Shown here in pieces: positions 36,301 to 51,300 of a stretch of DNA of 64,000 nt (the stretch's first letter is position 1; the number at the start of each line of letters is the position of its first letter). The notes beneath the pieces were generated by a model that searched no databases, was not told the origin of the DNA, and worked only from the letters and a program-made list of their open reading frames with translations. Source of the DNA: Bombyx mori (Eukaryota; Arthropoda; Insecta; Lepidoptera; Bombycidae); the NCBI RefSeq assembly GCF_030269925.1, contig NC_085123.1, forward strand, positions 1,674,001-1,738,000. The letters run 5' to 3'. The position numbers and the translations under genes are program-made.

Positions 36301-39300
36301 TATTAATCTTTTGCTTCTTGCCAGCTCTGATCCCATTCTTAAGGCTGTACAAGTTATTAAAATACAATTTATCGATAAATCGATAAACCTTACCGGTGGT
36401 CGGTCTCGGAATGTACTCAGATGCATCTGTCACCAAAGGCTAGGGATGTAATGAGAAAATAAATCGGTATTTTACACCGAAAAATTGTAAAAAAATCCAG
36501 AAACTTCCACCTAATTTAAAATCGTCATTCTAGAACATATGTATATCTATATTTAAAACAATCACAAATTTTAATTTAGTATTAGAATAAATCGAACATT
36601 TGCAATTTTATTTCGATTTTTAAGGTAATCGATTATTTTTAAAGATTTGTCTTTGAGGATGTATAAATTCAGGTCAAATGTCAAGACTGGAATTTGCACT
36701 TTATGCCTTCGTGATAAGAGTAAATATCATCGAAAAATGCGATACCAAATCACATTAGTAGTTCAAGGCAATCGTATAATTATTGTTTTCCATCAAAGCA
36801 TCTTTGATTTCGTGACTGTACGCAGTTAAATATGTAAATAAGCATATTAAATTCCGTTTTTACGAATATGTTTCTCGATTATTACAGTTGATTTATTGGT
36901 TTAAAAGATGATTCGATTTTAATGAAGGCTTGAAATGATCTAGCGTATTATAAATGCGGATAGTTTATAAGAAGATGTTCAATTAGATATTTATGTTATA
37001 GTATTTGTAAGAATACATCAGTAGGACTGGTAATATGGTTTGTGATAATTTGCTTACTTCTTATTAAAAGAAAAAGTATTATGTACAGTGGCGTAACGAA
37101 AGGGGGGCAAGGGAGTCATCATGCCCCAGGCCTACGCACAAAGGGGCGTCAAATGGTCCGCGAAGCAAACAATTGCTGGATAATTTTTATTTTTATTATA
37201 ATTGATTTCAGGAAAATAGATTTTAAATTTAGTACTATGTAGTGTAATTAATATATTAAATGTTAACTCGTAAATAAAAAGGGAGCACTAACAGTCTAAA
37301 TGAAAACTTTTGCTGTTTTATAATATAGAAATATTTAAAATAAATAATAGGTATATTTTGAACTAATTCTAGATGATCATATACGCTAAAAAGGTATTGT
37401 AACTTGGGCGCGAGTTCGCTACGCCACTGAGTATGTATAAAATATCCGCGTACCATCCGGCTTTGGAATGAGCTCCCCTCCACAGTATTTCCCGAGCGCC
37501 ATGACAGGTCCTCCTTCAAACAAGGCTTGTGGAGAAAGTATTAAGCGGCAGGCAGCGGCTTGGCTCTCCCCCTGGCATTGCTGATTCCATGGACGACGGT
37601 AACCACTCACCATCAGGTGGACCGTATGCTTGTCTACATACAAGGACAAAAAAAAAAATTTGGCCAATGAGATTGGCCATAATAACATAATCAAATAACT
37701 AAATAAGTAACCACTTCTTATTCTATTGCTTTTCGATTACGATATCTTGTTTTTACAGTTACAAATATTGAAGTGTTTTACTAAAAATAAAATAAAAAAG
37801 TATTACAAAATATTTTTCTATCGACAATAGATGGAAAAAAATATGTTACGTCACTAAATTTCGTGAAGGGCCCTTTGTATAGTTAACATCAGTAGGCCGG
37901 TCACGTTTCGGCGCTGCTCCAGCGACAACGCCAATTCCCTGTCTAAATGATAAAATTTGTGGTTTTTCTCACAGAGTGTTTTAAAATTGTTTTGCGCAGT
38001 GTACCGTGATCCCGCCTCGACTTCAACATTCTATGACTCTAAATCTAAGTTGATCTGAATGCTTAGCTTAGGTACTCATCAATAGTAGTTTTGTTTTTCT
38101 TGTCAGTATTATTGTTTTACCGTGACGACACTCCAGGAGACTGTAAAGCTTCTAAGCTCGTAGATTATAATAAAGCTCATAGATACTGTAACAGGAATTC
38201 AGCGTTCCACTTTAAGCTTGAAGTCTCATCTTATCGTTTTTTGAAGTTAAAATTACTTTAGCTCCATTGTGATTTGAAATTCGATGTAACAAAAAAAAAA
38301 TCAACACTAAGTAGAGATGGACATCTATGGAGTTTAGTGTATAGGAGAATGAGATAGAATATTAATTTTGTAACAAATAAAACGACACTAAACAGAGGTG
38401 GATATCTATAGAGCTTAGTCTATAAGAGAATGAGATAGAATATTTTGGATAGTTTCGCTTTTACCGCGTGTGAATAAATAGAAAGTCTTTATGAGAGTGA
38501 AATATTAATAAATGCAAGAACCTTTATTTTAATAGAAGAGGTTAATCTAATTAAAAAAAGAAAACGCATCTATTGATGGATACATTGAATATTAATACCC
38601 AATTTGGACCTTTATGTCATGTCATTTTGTTTGCATGAAATTGGCAATTAAGATCTGGTGATTTTCGCGAAAGGATAATCTTCACAGGCGTGAACATTAA
38701 ATGTCTTGAAGGCTTAATCTAGAGGCTTTATAGAAGGATATCAAGTGAGATTATTAAAATAAAGTTATATATGTAAAGTAAATAATGTACAGTAAAGAAA
38801 TAACGTCCTTTACCATGGAAGTCAATCGTGAACATTAATTGTTAAGTACGTATTTTAAATTAGGCTCTTATTTGTTTGAAGGGCCAAATGCTTGAGGAGC
38901 TCCATGCTCACTTGAAGGTTACTAAAGCCAATATACATCATGGGACTTCATGGATCTAACTCTCACATGTATAGTAGTGTCTCTTCCTTTCAAACAGAAC
39001 CTTTTTTATTGCTTAGATGGGTGGACGAGCTCACAGCCCACCTGGTGTTAAGTGGTTACTGGAGCCCATAGACATCTACAACGTAAATATGCCACCCACC
39101 TTGAGATATAAGCCTTAAGCGGTAAGCAGCGGCTTAGCTCTGCCCCTGGCATTGCTGACGTTCATGAGCGACGGGGGAGGAAAGTCCTCGAATGGAGGCC
39201 ACGGATGGGTACAAGGAGCGTGGGGCGTCATCCACCAGGTGGACTGACGACTTAGTGCGCACGGCGGGAAGTCCTTGGATGCAAAAGGCGGAGGACCGCA

Positions 39301-42300
39301 TTATGTGGAAGGCATTGGGGAAGACCTATGTCCAGCAGTGGGCAGATAAAGGCTGATGATGATGATGATGATGATGAGCGACGGTAACCACTTACCACCA
39401 GGTGGGCCGTATGCTCGTCTGCCTGCACGGGCAACAAAAAAAAGATATAAGTTCTAAGGTCTCAGTATAGTTACATATATGTACCTAGCCGAGTATGATA
39501 GCGTCGCAGCAGAGTTAGGTCGCTCAGTACACTAGTAGGCTAGAAGGCTAATTCTCCGATGAGGAGATGCGATGGTGATATTCAAGGTCAACAAGCAGAT
39601 TTTTTAACGTGCTTTTGTACACCTGACTACTAATAAGTTGTGTTTTCGACTTTAACAATTTAATTAATTGCATTTATTTGATCATAGATGTTAATCTTGA
39701 TAAATAAATTTTACTAGAGGTCCCGCAGTAGTCGAAATTCGACTATAATTAATTGGAATTGTAAGTTTGTACACTATTATGATTGTATTTTATACTTCTA
39801 TAATCACAAATTTCGCCAAGACTACACTATAAAAAATATTAACAAAGACAAACAATATTTAATCTATTCTCAATTTGACAACAAACGTCAAGAACAAAAG
39901 TTTGACAATGAATAGTATACATGCGTGTGTGCGTCAAATACATGGTATGTAGTGTGTGTAATGTTTTCTTTATTGATTTAATGTATCTTTTATGAATTAT
40001 TTAAAAAAATATTAGTATTGTGCGCTTCTTCTCTATATTCTCTATAAGTGTGGAAAATTTCATACTCCTCCGTCCGCGCAATTTTCTTAAAAAGGGTACA
40101 AAGTTTTTGCTTCACGTATTAATAAATTTTATATGTATGCCGTTAGTTAGAGAGATACCGGACATAATATTTCCGAATAAGATTACGGATACACGGAAAA
40201 GAAATTGTAAAAGTTGTCCGGAAATTTTAATAATTAACGATTGCTAAATAATTTTATGAGATTTAAAGCCTTCGTCAAACAGAACGCGTAATTAGCGCGC
40301 ACTATGACGCCGCGCTATGACGCCGAGATGTGTTGTACTACTATGGTAACATACCGTCAAACAGAGCCCCAGCGCTATAAATACGCAGCGCTCTGTCGCG
40401 GCGTTAGGACGCTTTGACGTCAGGCGTTGTAATTTTTTACAAATTTTATTTTAGCGTCCGAGTGAATGTGCATTAAAATACTAGATAATGGCCGAAAAAA
40501 TATATAAATAGTTAGAAAATACCCATGCTTATACAATGCTACATCTGAATCACTCGATTTCTTAATACTTTTAAATTTTCACACTGCTATCGAAAAGCAC
40601 TTTGAATTGGCGAATGCGTTGTGTCAAGGAGCGTTAGACTCATCTAGTCAATTTGAAGAGCGCGACGTTAAGTACGCGTTCTGTTTGACGAAGGCACATG
40701 AGAATGTTAATCGATTGAGATGGTTTTATCATATTATCATAGTGCAATTGTACACATTTGTTTGTGAATCGTATGACCCGTGATGACACTCATTCAATTT
40801 AGGACCGTATGTTTAGTTAATGCTTTATTAGTGGATAGTAAATAAAAGTATATACATTGTAAGCGGGAGCGAGAGATTAAGCAACAAAATCTATCTATCT
40901 CTCCCTCTCTCCCTCTCTCTCTCTCTAGTAAAAGAGCTTGGCTTGTCAAGAATAGGTTCCGTACTTGAATGAATACTTTAAGCCGCTGAAATTTGGCTTT
41001 GCAGGTAGAAGATTGCAAAGGATGGAGGCTAGCGTTAGATGCATTTAATAAACCATTCAAACCTTCATCAGGGACGCAAGTCCATTGGCATTGTTCGTAT
41101 TAATTCTTCTCTTTGTAAAACTATGGATCCGGCACATCAGCACGGTGAATCCATGGACTGCTAAGAAATTCATCTCATTTTCATTCTAAGACGCGAACCA
41201 CAGCTGATTGCTACGTAAGTCGGAAATGCCTGTAATTAAGAGGCGTGGAAGGTTTCGTGCCCTAAGAGACCATAAGTTTCTCTTTAGGGCCACGTTCGTT
41301 GGTACAAGCGGAGCGATTTATGTTTTTACTTGATAAACAGGTATTGTAGTTAGTTAGTTAGATACTTGTACTGACTATAGACAAAATACAAACTTTGTAT
41401 TTTGCTGGAGTTTGAATACTAAAGATATATTTTTTAATTTTGGCAAATCCGTGTATAATGACTTTGGTTGAAAGGTTCTACAACAATGGTTGTAAGAAAT
41501 AAGAATTTATTTATAGATTCCATTTATTTAAGATATGAAAAATGTACTTAACACTTAATGTGGACTAAGAACCAGGCCAACTTAGGTGAGAATTGGCTTA
41601 AGCTACATATAAAAAGGTGATATTATTATTTAAAATGCCGGCCATTTTTTTAGTATGTAGTTATGTTCTAGAAGTCATATATTTGACAAATTCTTTAAAC
41701 TTTTATCTAGATCATTTCAAATTTTTCCCTCAATTTATACGATTCACTGATAAATGTCGCTTCATAGCATTATTAGTAAATTTACCGCTAGAGTTATAGC
41801 TCTCTATTAAAGTGATATTACAGGCTGGTAGTAATATTAGAGGCTTTTTACTGGTAGTAGGACCTCTTGTGTGTCCGCACGGGTAGGAACCACCACCGCT
41901 TATTTATGACGTGAATCAATAATGCGTTTCGGTTTGAAGGGCGGGGCAGCCGTTGTAACTATACTGAGACCTTAGAACTCATATCTCAAGGTGAGCGGCT
42001 GCATTTACGTCTATTAGCTCCAGTAATCACTTAACACCAGGTGGGCTGTGAGCTCGTCCACCCCCCTAAGCAATAAAAAAAGCAGTAGTATATACAAAAA
42101 ACCGCTAAGCTTAACACGAACCTCATCAATTCCGAACTCAAAGCGCAATGTTTAATTACACACGCAAAATGACAAATAGTTGATCCCCGTGGCCCCGACT
42201 AAGCCAACGACGACATCTTGGGGTTAAGTAAGTAATGGAAAGTGGTAACCCGCGGCATTTATAGGGAAATCATTATGATACTTAATTCACCTTTGAACAG

Positions 42301-45300
42301 CGAAGCGTTGAATGTGAAATATAGACGTAATGATCGCAAAAGAAAATCAATCGACTTATGACGGGCTATTGAAGTGTTTATATAAAAATATGCAAGTGGA
42401 CTGCAAAAGTTTAATTCCCGATCCTGCGGACCGAACGGAAAGCAGTCGACGTCGCCCAAAACACGTCATTTCGGATCCTCCCGATCCACTGACGGTGCTC
42501 TTAAGTACCACAAGTATCGGTCATAGTTCTCGTCAAACCCGTTGTCGCTTGCGACGAAGGGCTCGACGGGTAAATTAGCCCACAGGCACAGCCCACTGAA
42601 TTTCTCGCCGGATCTTCTCAGTGGGTCGCGTTTCCGATCCGGTGGTAGATTCTGCGAAGCACGGCTCTTGCTAGGGTCAGTGTTAGCAAGGTCGTCAGGT
42701 TTGAGTGCCGTGAGCTTACCTACTAGTTCGGTGAATCTAGAATAACCCCTCGAAGTTACTAGAATAGATAGAAAAAAAAAAGCAAAAGTGCATGGATAGT
42801 ACAGAAATCAAAACCTTGTAATCTTATGATGAACTTTATCTGCTACTAATATATCTATCTATATAAGTATATATAAAAATGAATTGCTGTTCGTTAGTCC
42901 CGCTAAAACTCGAGAACGGCTGGACCGATTTGGCTAATTTTGGTCTTGAATTATTTTTGGAAGTCCAGAGAAGATTTAAAAGGTAGATAAATATGAAAAT
43001 GCTCGGAATTAAATAAAAATTACAATTTTGTTCTTCCTTTGATGTGTCCCCCGTCGGACGGATTCCTTTTGTTTGTTTTAAGTTTATTTTATACAAAAGC
43101 TTAGGTCATTTATTTATCGATTGAGGCACTACGAAGTCTGCCAGGTCAGCTGGTAGTGTGTAAATATTGTGGTAGTATTGTATATTATTATTTGTATAGT
43201 ATATTATTTGATTATCATAGCGTTTTAAACATCATACACGGTTTGTTGCTTGTAAAAACCTATCACGCTGCGCTCTGATTGTAGCTAATTGTATGAAAAA
43301 CATCAATTTCTTTAACCTAGTCGCGCTATCTATGGTACGTTGTGAATAGCTTTATACTTTCTCGGCTATCTACAATATACACTGTTATATGATGAATATC
43401 GCGTTTGCAACAGCGTCGAAATATGCACCACCCATTTTGAGATATAAGTTCTAAAGTCTCAAAGAAAAAAAGAACAGGAAAATAAATTAGCATTTTGATT
43501 GTCTTCACACTCTATCCGTCGCTTGGTGCAATACAACGAATTTATTGTTTGTGGACTCACTAAATAATGTCTAGCCAAGGTGATTTAGTTAAGATGCATT
43601 CAGATTTTTCGCAGGTCGATTTCTCTATTAAGCATTTTGATCATTAATCTTTTTTTTTTATTGCTTAGATGGAGGGACGAGCTCACATCCCACCTGGTGT
43701 TAAGTGGTTACTGGAGCCCATAGACATCTACAACGTAACACCTGGTGTTAAATGGTTACTGGAGCCCATAGACGTCTACAACGCTATCCACCTTGAGATA
43801 TAATCTCTAAGGTCTCAAGTATAGTTACAATGGCAGCCTGACCCTCCAAACCGAAACGCATTACTGCTTCACGGCAGAAATAGGCAGGGTGGTGGTAGCT
43901 ACCCGTGCGGACTCACAAGAGTCCGTTAATGTCTCATTAGTTATTAGTTCTGGACGAACTAATGAAACATTAATGAGACATTTGATTTCCAGTACCGAAT
44001 GTCAATCACTTTTTTGCAGAATATTTTGTGTTTGGTTCCGTTATTTCCTCTCACGTCACTAATTCCGTCTTTTATCATTTATTAAGATTTTCGACAGTGA
44101 AATCGCTTATTCATTTACTGTTAGTGACTTTCAGAATGTGGAAGCTGTAAATTCACTGACACAGGTGAGCGAATAGCAAGTTAAAGTAATAGAGGGTGGT
44201 ACACAAAACTCAATCTAGATTATTGAAAGCTTTCAAAGCTTCGATAAAAGAATGAGGTCACAATAACAAAAATATCCGTTCGAAGCGATCGCGCTGGCTG
44301 ACCTTCGACAAAACAAATGTCGAGGACTAGAATCTAGATGAGTGGGACCTATTTTTATATTAAATTTAAAACGCCACATATCTATTTGTTATTCTCTGTT
44401 ATACTTTTCGAAGTTTGTTAAAAAAATTACTGTTTTATTTAGCGTACGTATATAGAAGACGATCTGGGTTATTTGTCACAGAAAAGTGGCCCATTTGATG
44501 GTGAATTATCAAATGTTTCCGGAGCACAACTTAGACGGTCGCGTCCAATATATTTTTAAGCATTTTTTTTTTTTTTTTATTGCTTAGCTGTGTGGACGAG
44601 CTCACAGCCCACCTGATGTTAAGTGGTTACTGGAGCCCATAGACATCTACAACGTAAATGCGCCACACACCTTGAGATATAGTTCTAAGGTCTCAGTATA
44701 GTCACAACGGCTGCCCCACCCTTCAAACCGAAACGCATTACTGCTTCACGGCAGAAATAGGCGGGGCGGTGGTACCTATCCGTGCGGACTCACAAGAGGT
44801 CCTACCACCAGTAATTACGCAAATTATAATTTTGCGGGTTTACACAACGTGATACAAAACGTGATTAGATTTGGGTTGGTATCTTCTGACTGACAGCTAC
44901 AGATACGTCATTACAATCTTCTAACATGGAGAGGCTCAAAAACTGTGGCTATAAAAACAGCGTGTAATATCTTAGTACCGACTAACGCTAAATTTGTAAT
45001 ATGCAGAATTCAATCAGTATGAAACCTTTCAATAGTGAGATCAAACACTGACTTGAGCACTATATAGAGGTAAGGGTGTGGATTTAATGAAAGCGAAATA
45101 TTTTGTCGTGAAAAATTTTTAATGACGTAATTACAAAATGTACTTTCTACTCTAATGTTACGTGGATATCAAAGCCCGCTGATATCTTGACGTGATTTTC
45201 ACCATCTATTTTCACCCATGAGGTTTTAATTTCGATTCCATTTGAACAACGCGAATCTTAGTCTTCGTACTGAATGAATAATTATTTTGTATTTGTATTT

Positions 45301-48300
45301 GTGTGCATTTTTGTATGTATTTAACTGTATTTAAAATAAAAAAATTAAGTTATACTAAATTTTAATCGGAAATTTGAACATAAGTCACGCTATAACTAAG
45401 TACACACCCTATGCTCTCAGACTGATTGCAAATCAAAATTAGCTCTCAAACGCATCTGAGAGATATAGACCAAAGCTGACTGCGAAAGTGTATGGAGCTT
45501 TTCAGTTTTCGCGGTTTTTGGTAATCTCAAATAAGAAGCTGTGCCAGATGCCAATATGTTATTATATACTGGTGGTAGAACGTAGTCTGAGTCCACACAA
45601 GTAAATACCACCGCACCGTTTCCACGGGTAAGATACCTACTACCACCCAGAGTAAATGTATGTTAGTATATTTTTTAATATTAACTTATTTATTTATATA
45701 AAATTTTCTAATGAAAATACATACTTAACAAATGTTCACGATTTACTTTCACGGTGAAGGAATAACAGCATGTAATAAAAATTAAACCCGCAAAAATTAT
45801 AATTTGCGTAATTACAGGTGGTAGGACCTCTTGTGAGTCCGCACGGGTAGGTACCACCGCCCTGCCTATTTCAGCCGTGAAGCAGTAATGTGTTTCGGCT
45901 TGCAAGGGTAGGGCAGCCGTTGTAACTATACTGAGACTTTAGAATTTATATCTCAAGGTGGGTGGCGCATTTACGTTGTAGATGTCTATGGGCTCTAACA
46001 ACCACTTAACACCAAGTGGGCTGTGAGCTTGTTCACCCATCTAAGCAATAAAAAAAAGAATCACAATACGAAATCTTCAATGCGTATAGCACATATTATA
46101 CATTAGATTTTAGGTCCCTGATGTATTTAAGGTTGTAGACATGAATAAATACACTTAACACTTTTTCAGTAAAAATCTCGAATAAAATTCACACGTATTT
46201 CGAAATTTAATACTAAGTTTTAACTTCACTTTTACATAAACTCGCGTTAAATGTGAAGGATTTGATGCTTATGTTTCAATGAACTATTTACATAATGTAT
46301 CAGATAATTTACTTATGAAACCCGGTCACGTTCCGATGTAACTATATCTGTATGTACAAAAAAAAACAGCAATTTCTTGAAACTACCCGCACGATCGGTA
46401 GCGTGCGTTAATGTGCATTTTTAGTTTATATTATTGCCCTTATATACAAGCGAGCGTCTCAAGGTATGTAGTCACCGTCATTAGCAATGTCAAAGCCAAA
46501 GCTATGGTGCTATCTACTGAAGACTCTTCTCAAGCCTCGTCAAGGACATGTCATAGCGCTCAGGAAACACCGTGGAGAGGAACTCTTTCCAAAGCTGGAT
46601 GGCACGTGGCTGATAAAATCTCTGGAAAGGCAATGTGGATATGGTGGTTTTAGACGATATGGATGAATTCTACTCGCGTGGCGTTAAGTGTGATGGTAGA
46701 AGGAGATAAAGGGATCAATCGTCTTGAATAATTGGAAGTCGTCGTCGCAATTGTAAGTATAAGGACTGTTTAACGCTTAGAAGCGGAACTCGTGACTGCT
46801 ATGAGACAGAAAATAGACATGATGGCGGTACCTGCTCATGCGAAGAAATAACACCATCAGTATCGGCGGTTTCGCGCGAACTTAATTCTCGGAACTTAGA
46901 ATTGCTTAACTTAGTCTTGTGAGTCCGCACGGGTACGACCCATTAGTCCGTCTATATTTACCGCGTGACGGTCCTTCACCCAATTTTTAAAGGAGGGCTG
47001 TCTCAAAGTGAGTTTCATATGTCGTATTCCAACAAAATAAATATTAAATATACGCAGTGCTTCCTCGTAGCCTAGACTATGTCTGTCTCTTTCTAACTCG
47101 TTTGAAGCTGACGTTGCAAAGACAACGCGTCGCGTCTATTCTTAGGTCATAACGCCTTTATCAATAAGGCCGTATGTGCGGAATATAGGTCATATCCAGC
47201 CGCGACCTCGAGACTGATATAACAACGCTTTCTGCGACAAGACCATTACATATAGTTAGATAAAATGTCGCAATATGTCTTTTAACATATATAATTCACA
47301 CGAAAACGACCGTGGCCGTATTCGAATGGCGGACATCGCGACACCTATTATTATGTAGCATTATAAAATAATTGCGTGCAAAGATAGTCATCTTGGCCTA
47401 AAAGATATGTAGTCCGGCTTAAACGGCATGATGCGGCGGTACTGGTGTTCGAATCCCGCAGGCAGGTACTATTCGTTCTAAGGAAATACATATTTAACAC
47501 TTATTCGCGATATCCACAATGAAAGAATAACTTCGTAGTTACAATCAAACCTACAAAATTTTATAATGGTCTATAATCATCTATTTCTGTGAGTCAATAT
47601 TCATATATATCGGTTTGAATGCTCAAACAATGGGTATACAATCAGACTCAGAGCACAAGTAGGACTTTGAGATTCGCTGAACATATAGATTTTTTTAAAG
47701 AAAAGGCCATAAAATTTGCAACATACGAGCTGCTTGAAATGGTTGCAATGATAAACAGTTAATCTAAAAGTACATTTTACATTTTTACATACACGCAATG
47801 CCTAAAGACAAAAGTCTTCAACGCTTGCGTGTTGCCGGTCATGACATATGGCGCTGAATCAAATCAAATCAAATCAAATCAAATCAAATCGGACATACGT
47901 GTCGCAGAACCGATGGCCGATGGAGCAGACGCATTCTGGACTGGAGACCACGTGCCGATAAGCGCAGCGTTGGGCGTCCCCCTGCCCGGTGGACCGATGA
48001 CTTACAGCGATATCCTGGGAAAGATTGGATGCGGAAGAAGGAGGATCGTTCATTGTGGCGGACTATGGGAGAGGCCTACATCCAGCAGTGGAGAGATACA
48101 GGCTGATTATGATGATTTTACATTAGACATTAGATAATACTATAGAACAAGTTGATTAGAACCAAGATCTACTGCTTACTGACGAAAGGCTCTGCGATCT
48201 ACCAATGACATTTCTTGAAATTTGATGAAAGTTTGTTAAAAAGATTAACATAAGTTAAATGTTAATAATGTAACATAAGTTCGGCTGTATCGTTTGGCGA

Positions 48301-51300
48301 ATATATTTGTTTCTCGATGCAATTAGCGCTCGCAATAGATCTGTATATTCGTGAGCTTGCATCAACATTGCAACATTTACAAAAATTATGCTCGAATTTC
48401 GAAAACCGAATTCAGTAATAATTAAAATACCGTTTTAAAATTTGAATTGGTAATACCGAAATGCGAAGCGAGCCAAATGCGATGCACACACTTATCTGGC
48501 ACTTATCTGACAAACTAGAAAGTTCTAGAATTGGCGATTTGCCGAAGAACTGTGTTTGAACTTGACGATCGATTTGTTCAATCGCATTAAAAGTTAATTT
48601 TGTTGTTTTGTTGAGCAGTTTCAATTCACTGTCTATGATTAAATGAGAGCCGTAATTAATATTTTAAAAAGAAGAGGGTTTTTGTGAACATTCTTTTGGA
48701 ACGGAGTTCCTTTTGTTACTATATATTTATTGAGTTTTTATTAGGTAATGATTAAATAAACAATATAGGGTCAGTATAAAATAACTAAACAAATATAAAA
48801 TGTAAATTAATGCGTTTAAAATTTATATTGCAGATAATTTTTGGAAAATTATTATATTGAGCAAATAAATATATTTCTATGTGATCGGGAACTGCCTGAA
48901 AAATCACTGCAATGCAAAAAGATGTAGGTTACCCGTGTCGATTATCATTCTTACACTATTTTGGGTCTCACCTCTCGGACCGCGAATAAAGGATGAAGAG
49001 TGAGGAACTGGTCTCATTTGAATACCGCGATGAGGAACTTCACCCTAAAAATTCTTATCTGTGTATGTGTACATCTTCTAGCAATTTACAACATAGTTCT
49101 AGAAGGCTAAAAAGCCAACCTAGACAAGTCTTCATATGACCCTACATACATTCCCTACATTACTTACTGCCTTAATCATGCAGGAAGGCGTATAGTGACA
49201 TCCACGGGAAAGTACCACTGTCTTCTTTTTTTATTGCTTAAACGGGTATTAAGAGGTTATCGCAGCCGATAGCAGATCGCGGCAGATGGAGGTCAATTGT
49301 ACATGAGAGGATGATGCAGCGGGGGAGTCACGACCCTCTCGACCCTCCGTCTGAGCCGGAGCGTGCAAGCGAGAGCGCGAATAAGCGAAAGAGTTGCGTC
49401 CAAGCGTTGGCTTGTGACACATTTATCTCTCTTCTCCCGTGACGTCAGAGCTAGCAGGTCAAATAGTTCTGTCACTAACGTTATCACGTAAAACTATAGT
49501 CCGTAAACTGACAGACAACCAATTATTTTTTTAAGTTACGAGGTATCAGCAAAACATAAAAATGAACACGTATAGAAACTATATAACGTACCAACATTGA
49601 ATCTTAAAATTTCGCATCGCAGACGAACTCGCTCGAAATTTAATAAATATGCAAATTAGCTGTTCGCTACGCACGTACTAGTTTAGAAAGAGACACGGAA
49701 TTCGTTCTCATCCTACTAATATTATAAACGCGAAAGTTTGTAAGAATGTATGGTTGTTACTCTTTCACGCAGAAACTACTGAACGGATTTTGATGAAACT
49801 TTACAATAATATAGCTTACACACCAGAATAACACATAGGCTATATTCTATCTTCTTCTTCTATATACATAAAAATGAATTGCTGTTCGTTAGTCTCGCTA
49901 AAACTCGAGAACGGCTGGACCGATTTGGCTAATTTTAGTCTTAAATTATTTGTGGAAGTCCAGAGAAGGTTTAAAAGGTAGATAAATATGAAAATGCTCG
50001 GAATGAAATAAAAATAACAATTTTGTTTTTTTTTTATGTGTTCCCCGTCAGACGGATTCCTTTTGTTTGTTTTAAGTTTATTTTATACAAAAATACAAAA
50101 GTTTAGGTCTTTTATTTATTCGATTGAGGCACTACGAAGTCTGCCGGGTCAGCTAGTAATTTATAAAGATATATTGTGAATTAACTAAAATATAACAAAA
50201 GAGTCAAGAAAGTAGGAAAAAAATCTGCCATCATAATTACATAATCAATAATAAATTTCAATGTTTCCGTAGCGAAGCGAGACCGGGTTGCTAGTAATAC
50301 ATATTTTTTTAATAATATCCGTGGTCGAACCAAAAAGTTTGCTTAGCCATTACAGGCGAGCCTCGTTTTCAATGTGATTGTAGGTACTGACCGAGCACGT
50401 ATTATGGAAATAATAGATAGGTGATATTCGCCACTGACTTCTTTTGGATTCTAGTAAAAAAAATCTACCTCTGCTGATTTTTTATTTTTATTTTATTGCT
50501 CTTGTAGGCAGAGGAGCATACGGCCCACCCGATGGTGAGTGGTTACCGTCGCCCATGGACTTCAGCAATGCCAGGGGCAGAGCCAAGCCGCTGCCTACAA
50601 TATATAGATAGCCTTCCTTTCAGCTTTACCCTAGCGTGTAGGTGAGCTCTCGGGGCTCAAACCGGAGTGTTGTTAACACTGGCCCTAGCAAGAGCAGTGC
50701 TTCGCAGAATCTACCACCGGATCGGAAACGCGACCCACTGAGAAGATACGGCGAGAAACTCTGTGGGCTGTGTCTATGGGTTCGCTCGTCAAACTCTTCG
50801 TCGTAATCGACAAGTTCGACGAAAAATAAATGTTGCCCAAAACACATTTACGACCGCTAGCGAGTTTTTCAGTAACACAAAAAAAACAAAATGTGTGCAA
50901 TTCACACGTGGTAGAAGTGAAACCTTCCAAAATTAAAATACAATTATCCTAAACGTCTTAAGTATATGTAAAATTTTGTCATTATTAAATAATTGTAAGG
51001 TAGCGCCCTCTGTGAATTGATATTTTAATTTCACGTATAATCCTAAATTAAAATTCACTACAAGAGCTTTCATACACACGTTAGTATTAAAAAAATCTCA
51101 CAGATGGCGCTGTATTAAATAGTATGTATATTTCTGTCTCATTCTTTGCTGGCTTCATCCTACACATTTTTGTATTTGTGTCTCTTACCTGTCGTTTTTT
51201 CCGTTGCATCCGGTTTGAAATCACAACGATTCTAAAGAAGTTTTCACTTCAAAAAATTAAGACAGCGAAAAAGCGCTAATTACTTTCTATGTCACGAGTT

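Larger units (their letters stand above)
39001..39476 (-). repeat. SINE-1 split by a nested insertion
   Basis: The minus-strand SINE-1 parts 39001-39112 and 39444-39476 are continuous in other copies. They are separated by a plus-strand SINE-2. GATATAAG occurs at both junctions (39105-39112 and 39444-39451), an 8-bp target-site duplication. Confidence 0.9.
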
